The translations under genes were made by a program, and so were the position numbers. Positions 6,410 to 7,634 of a DNA stretch of 7,634 bases are shown one piece after another. The notes under the pieces are model-generated. The model was given only the letters and a program-made list of their open reading frames with translations, did not search any database and was not told the DNA's origin. The stretch covers positions 1 through 7,634 of the forward strand of contig JABDQS010000057.1 in the NCBI GenBank assembly GCA_013042125.1, in the 5' to 3' direction. Each line of letters begins with the position of its first letter. The first letter of the stretch is position 1. The stretch comes from Eudoraea sp. (GTDB taxonomy: Bacteria; Bacteroidota; Bacteroidia; Flavobacteriales; Flavobacteriaceae).

Positions 6410-7594
6410 ATTAAAGCGGTGTCTGACGACGATCTCTTTTAGTCGGGCTTTAAGATCCTCTCCTGCATCATACACCATTTGTTCATTGGAAGGAAAAGGC
6501 ACTGCACCAAGGTTCAACAAGGCTATCAGGTTATTATCCAGGGCTCTTTTGTCTCCATTGTAATTGGCATACACATGTTGAAATACAAACTCACTGGCTA
6601 GTGGATAGGTATTCAACTGCTGTTTGGTCTGCAAATCGATATAGCTTACAGTTCCTGTTACCTGAGCTGCCTTTTGTTGAGTGAACTGATAATAGTTACA
6701 GGTCACGGTCTTGAAGTTGTCTACTTTAATTTCATTGCCAAGACTATCTTTTACCAGGTTTCCATTCTCATCTTCAAGATACCTGTATCCATCAACCACT
6801 TGTTTTTCTTTAATGAATTGCTTCTCATTAACCTGTTCAGGGGAAATGTTGATATCACGGAAGGCCACCTGCATTTCATAATCGTATTTTACTTCATTTA
6901 AAGGATTATTGTGATACTGTGTCCAAAGATCATCCAAGCCATAGGTATTAAAATTCAGGAGTTCTTCTTCTAACCTGTTTGGGATCACCATTTGAGTATC
7001 ATTGATCATTTTTACTTTTACATAATCCAAACCTTTCTGGTAGGCCAATTCCATTTGATCCTTGGTATCAGCAAATCCTGGATTGATCTCATCCAGGTAC
7101 CTGAAATCTTCATATGCCCTTCTGTAATCTAACTTACTAGAGGCATTCTCATATAAAGACATGGCATTGTCGTACAAATATTCCGATAGTCTGTCCTTGG
7201 AATCAATGATATCCTCATCGAAATTTTTAAAAGCGAATCTGGCATCTCTGCCCTCATCCCTTATATAAAGAGGTAATAAAGGTCGTATGCGCTGCTGAAT
7301 ACTCTTCAACTGAGCGTATCCCTTATAAATAGCTTCAAGATTTGCCGGATTTCCATCTTTCTCTAAATAGGAGATGTTCTGGAGTTCACGTTCTGTATTC
7401 TTACTAAAGGCTTCTTCCAACATAAGGATATAAGGCTGATTGCCTTTTTTGTCCTTTTTTTCTGCAAGATTTCTCAGAGCGCTGTTTATTGCTTGTTGGT
7501 AGTTTCCAGTATTAATAGCCTCCTGCGTTTTTTTTACGCCTCCGCAGGCAATCAAAAAAACAATGACCGAAAGGTAAAGTAATGCTCTTTTCAT
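6407..7594 (-). CDS. TPR-like lipoprotein of unknown function
   Basis: The gene encodes 395 residues from the ATG at 7592-7594. That start places a compact lipoprotein signal peptide at the N-terminus: MKRALLYLSVIVFLIAC, lipobox LIAC, lipidated Cys17. It follows an AAAACAAAACGTC leader. A TTG at 7630 would add 12 residues ahead of the signal peptide and is less likely. The mature end CGGVKK lacks an acidic export motif, so a periplasm-facing location is inferred. Residues about 24-44 (AINTGNYQQAINSAL) and 142-190 (AMSLYENASS..., YRRAYEDFRYLDEINP, LAYQKGLDYV) are helical and TPR-like. The C-terminal half (about 238-395) is a mixed segment with DENGNLVKDSLGNEIKV, a single Cys299 and SEFVFQHVYANYNGD; I do not recognise it as a named domain. 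It resembles conserved flavobacterial hypothetical lipoproteins. No function is assigned. A promoter was not identified; little upstream sequence is in the window. Confidence 0.82.
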   Translation of the reverse strand: MKRALLYLSVIVFLIACGGVKKTQEAINTGNYQQAINSALRNLAEKKDKKGNQPYILMLEEAFSKNTERELQNISYLEKDGNPANLEAIYKGYAQLKSIQQRIRPLLPLYIRDEGRDARFAFKNFDEDIIDSKDRLSEYLYDNAMSLYENASSKLDYRRAYEDFRYLDEINPGFADTKDQMELAYQKGLDYVKVKMINDTQMVIPNRLEEELLNFNTYGLDDLWTQYHNNPLNEVKYDYEMQVAFRDINISPEQVNEKQFIKEKQVVDGYRYLEDENGNLVKDSLGNEIKVDNFKTVTCNYYQFTQQKAAQVTGTVSYIDLQTKQQLNTYPLASEFVFQHVYANYNGDKRALDNNLIALLNLGAVPFPSNEQMVYDAGEDLKARLKEIVVRHRFN

Positions 7595-7634
7595 GACGTT
7601 TTGTTTTATGGTTTGGTAGGTCTTAACCAAGAGC

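Noticed and set aside
7592..7630. Upstream TTG start for the TPR-like lipoprotein
   Set aside because: It would place 12 polar residues before a complete lipoprotein signal peptide; the ATG at 7594 fits the signal peptide and has an A-rich leader.
1..7634. CRISPR array, tRNA/rRNA, insertion sequence or defence cassette
   Set aside because: No regularly spaced direct repeats, tRNA-like cloverleaf, transposase or terminal inverted repeats were seen; every gene looks like normal chromosomal content.

Overview
This is an ordinary-looking chromosomal segment from a member of the Bacteroidota, most likely a marine or environmental Flavobacteriaceae. The evidence is a PorP/SprF-family type IX secretion/gliding outer-membrane protein, a bacillithiol-system YtxJ protein, a DUF6503-type protein, two lipoproteins with flavobacterial-style signal peptides, moderate-to-low GC content, A-rich leaders instead of strong Shine-Dalgarno sites, and promoter-like motifs close to the Bacteroidota TTTG / TAnnTTTG consensus.

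The layout is seven genes that mostly alternate in strand. From left to right: (1) the 3' end of a DUF6503-like gene on + (1-372), overlapping tail-to-tail by 23 bases with (2) a histidine-phosphatase lipoprotein on - (350-895). Sharing a 62-base divergent spacer with it is (3) a 513-residue PorP/SprF protein on + (958-2499), carrying an acidic/coiled-coil linker and a SPOR-like C-terminal domain. Two bases after its stop lies the stop of (4) a TetR/AcrR regulator on - (2502-3098). Behind a 13-bp-stem terminator is (5) clpB on - (3220-5820). A 159-base divergent spacer separates clpB from (6) a YtxJ-type redox protein on + (5980-6372), which faces (7) a TPR-like lipoprotein of unknown function on - (6407-7594) across a short bidirectional terminator.

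Functionally the genes look like independent transcription units, not one pathway. ClpB (disaggregase) and YtxJ (thiol redox) are both stress-related and share a divergent regulatory region. The PorP/SprF protein and both lipoproteins belong to the cell envelope. The TetR regulator has no obvious target other than possibly itself: a dyad lies across its start and leader.

I do not see a defence island, mobile element, CRISPR array, tRNA or rRNA, or a convincing new multi-gene system. The most interesting items are the PorP/SprF-linker-SPOR-like architecture with its internal repeats, the candidate TetR operator, the probable surface-exposed phosphatase lipoprotein, and the uncharacterised TPR-like lipoprotein. 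No stretch over 300 bases lacks a gene.
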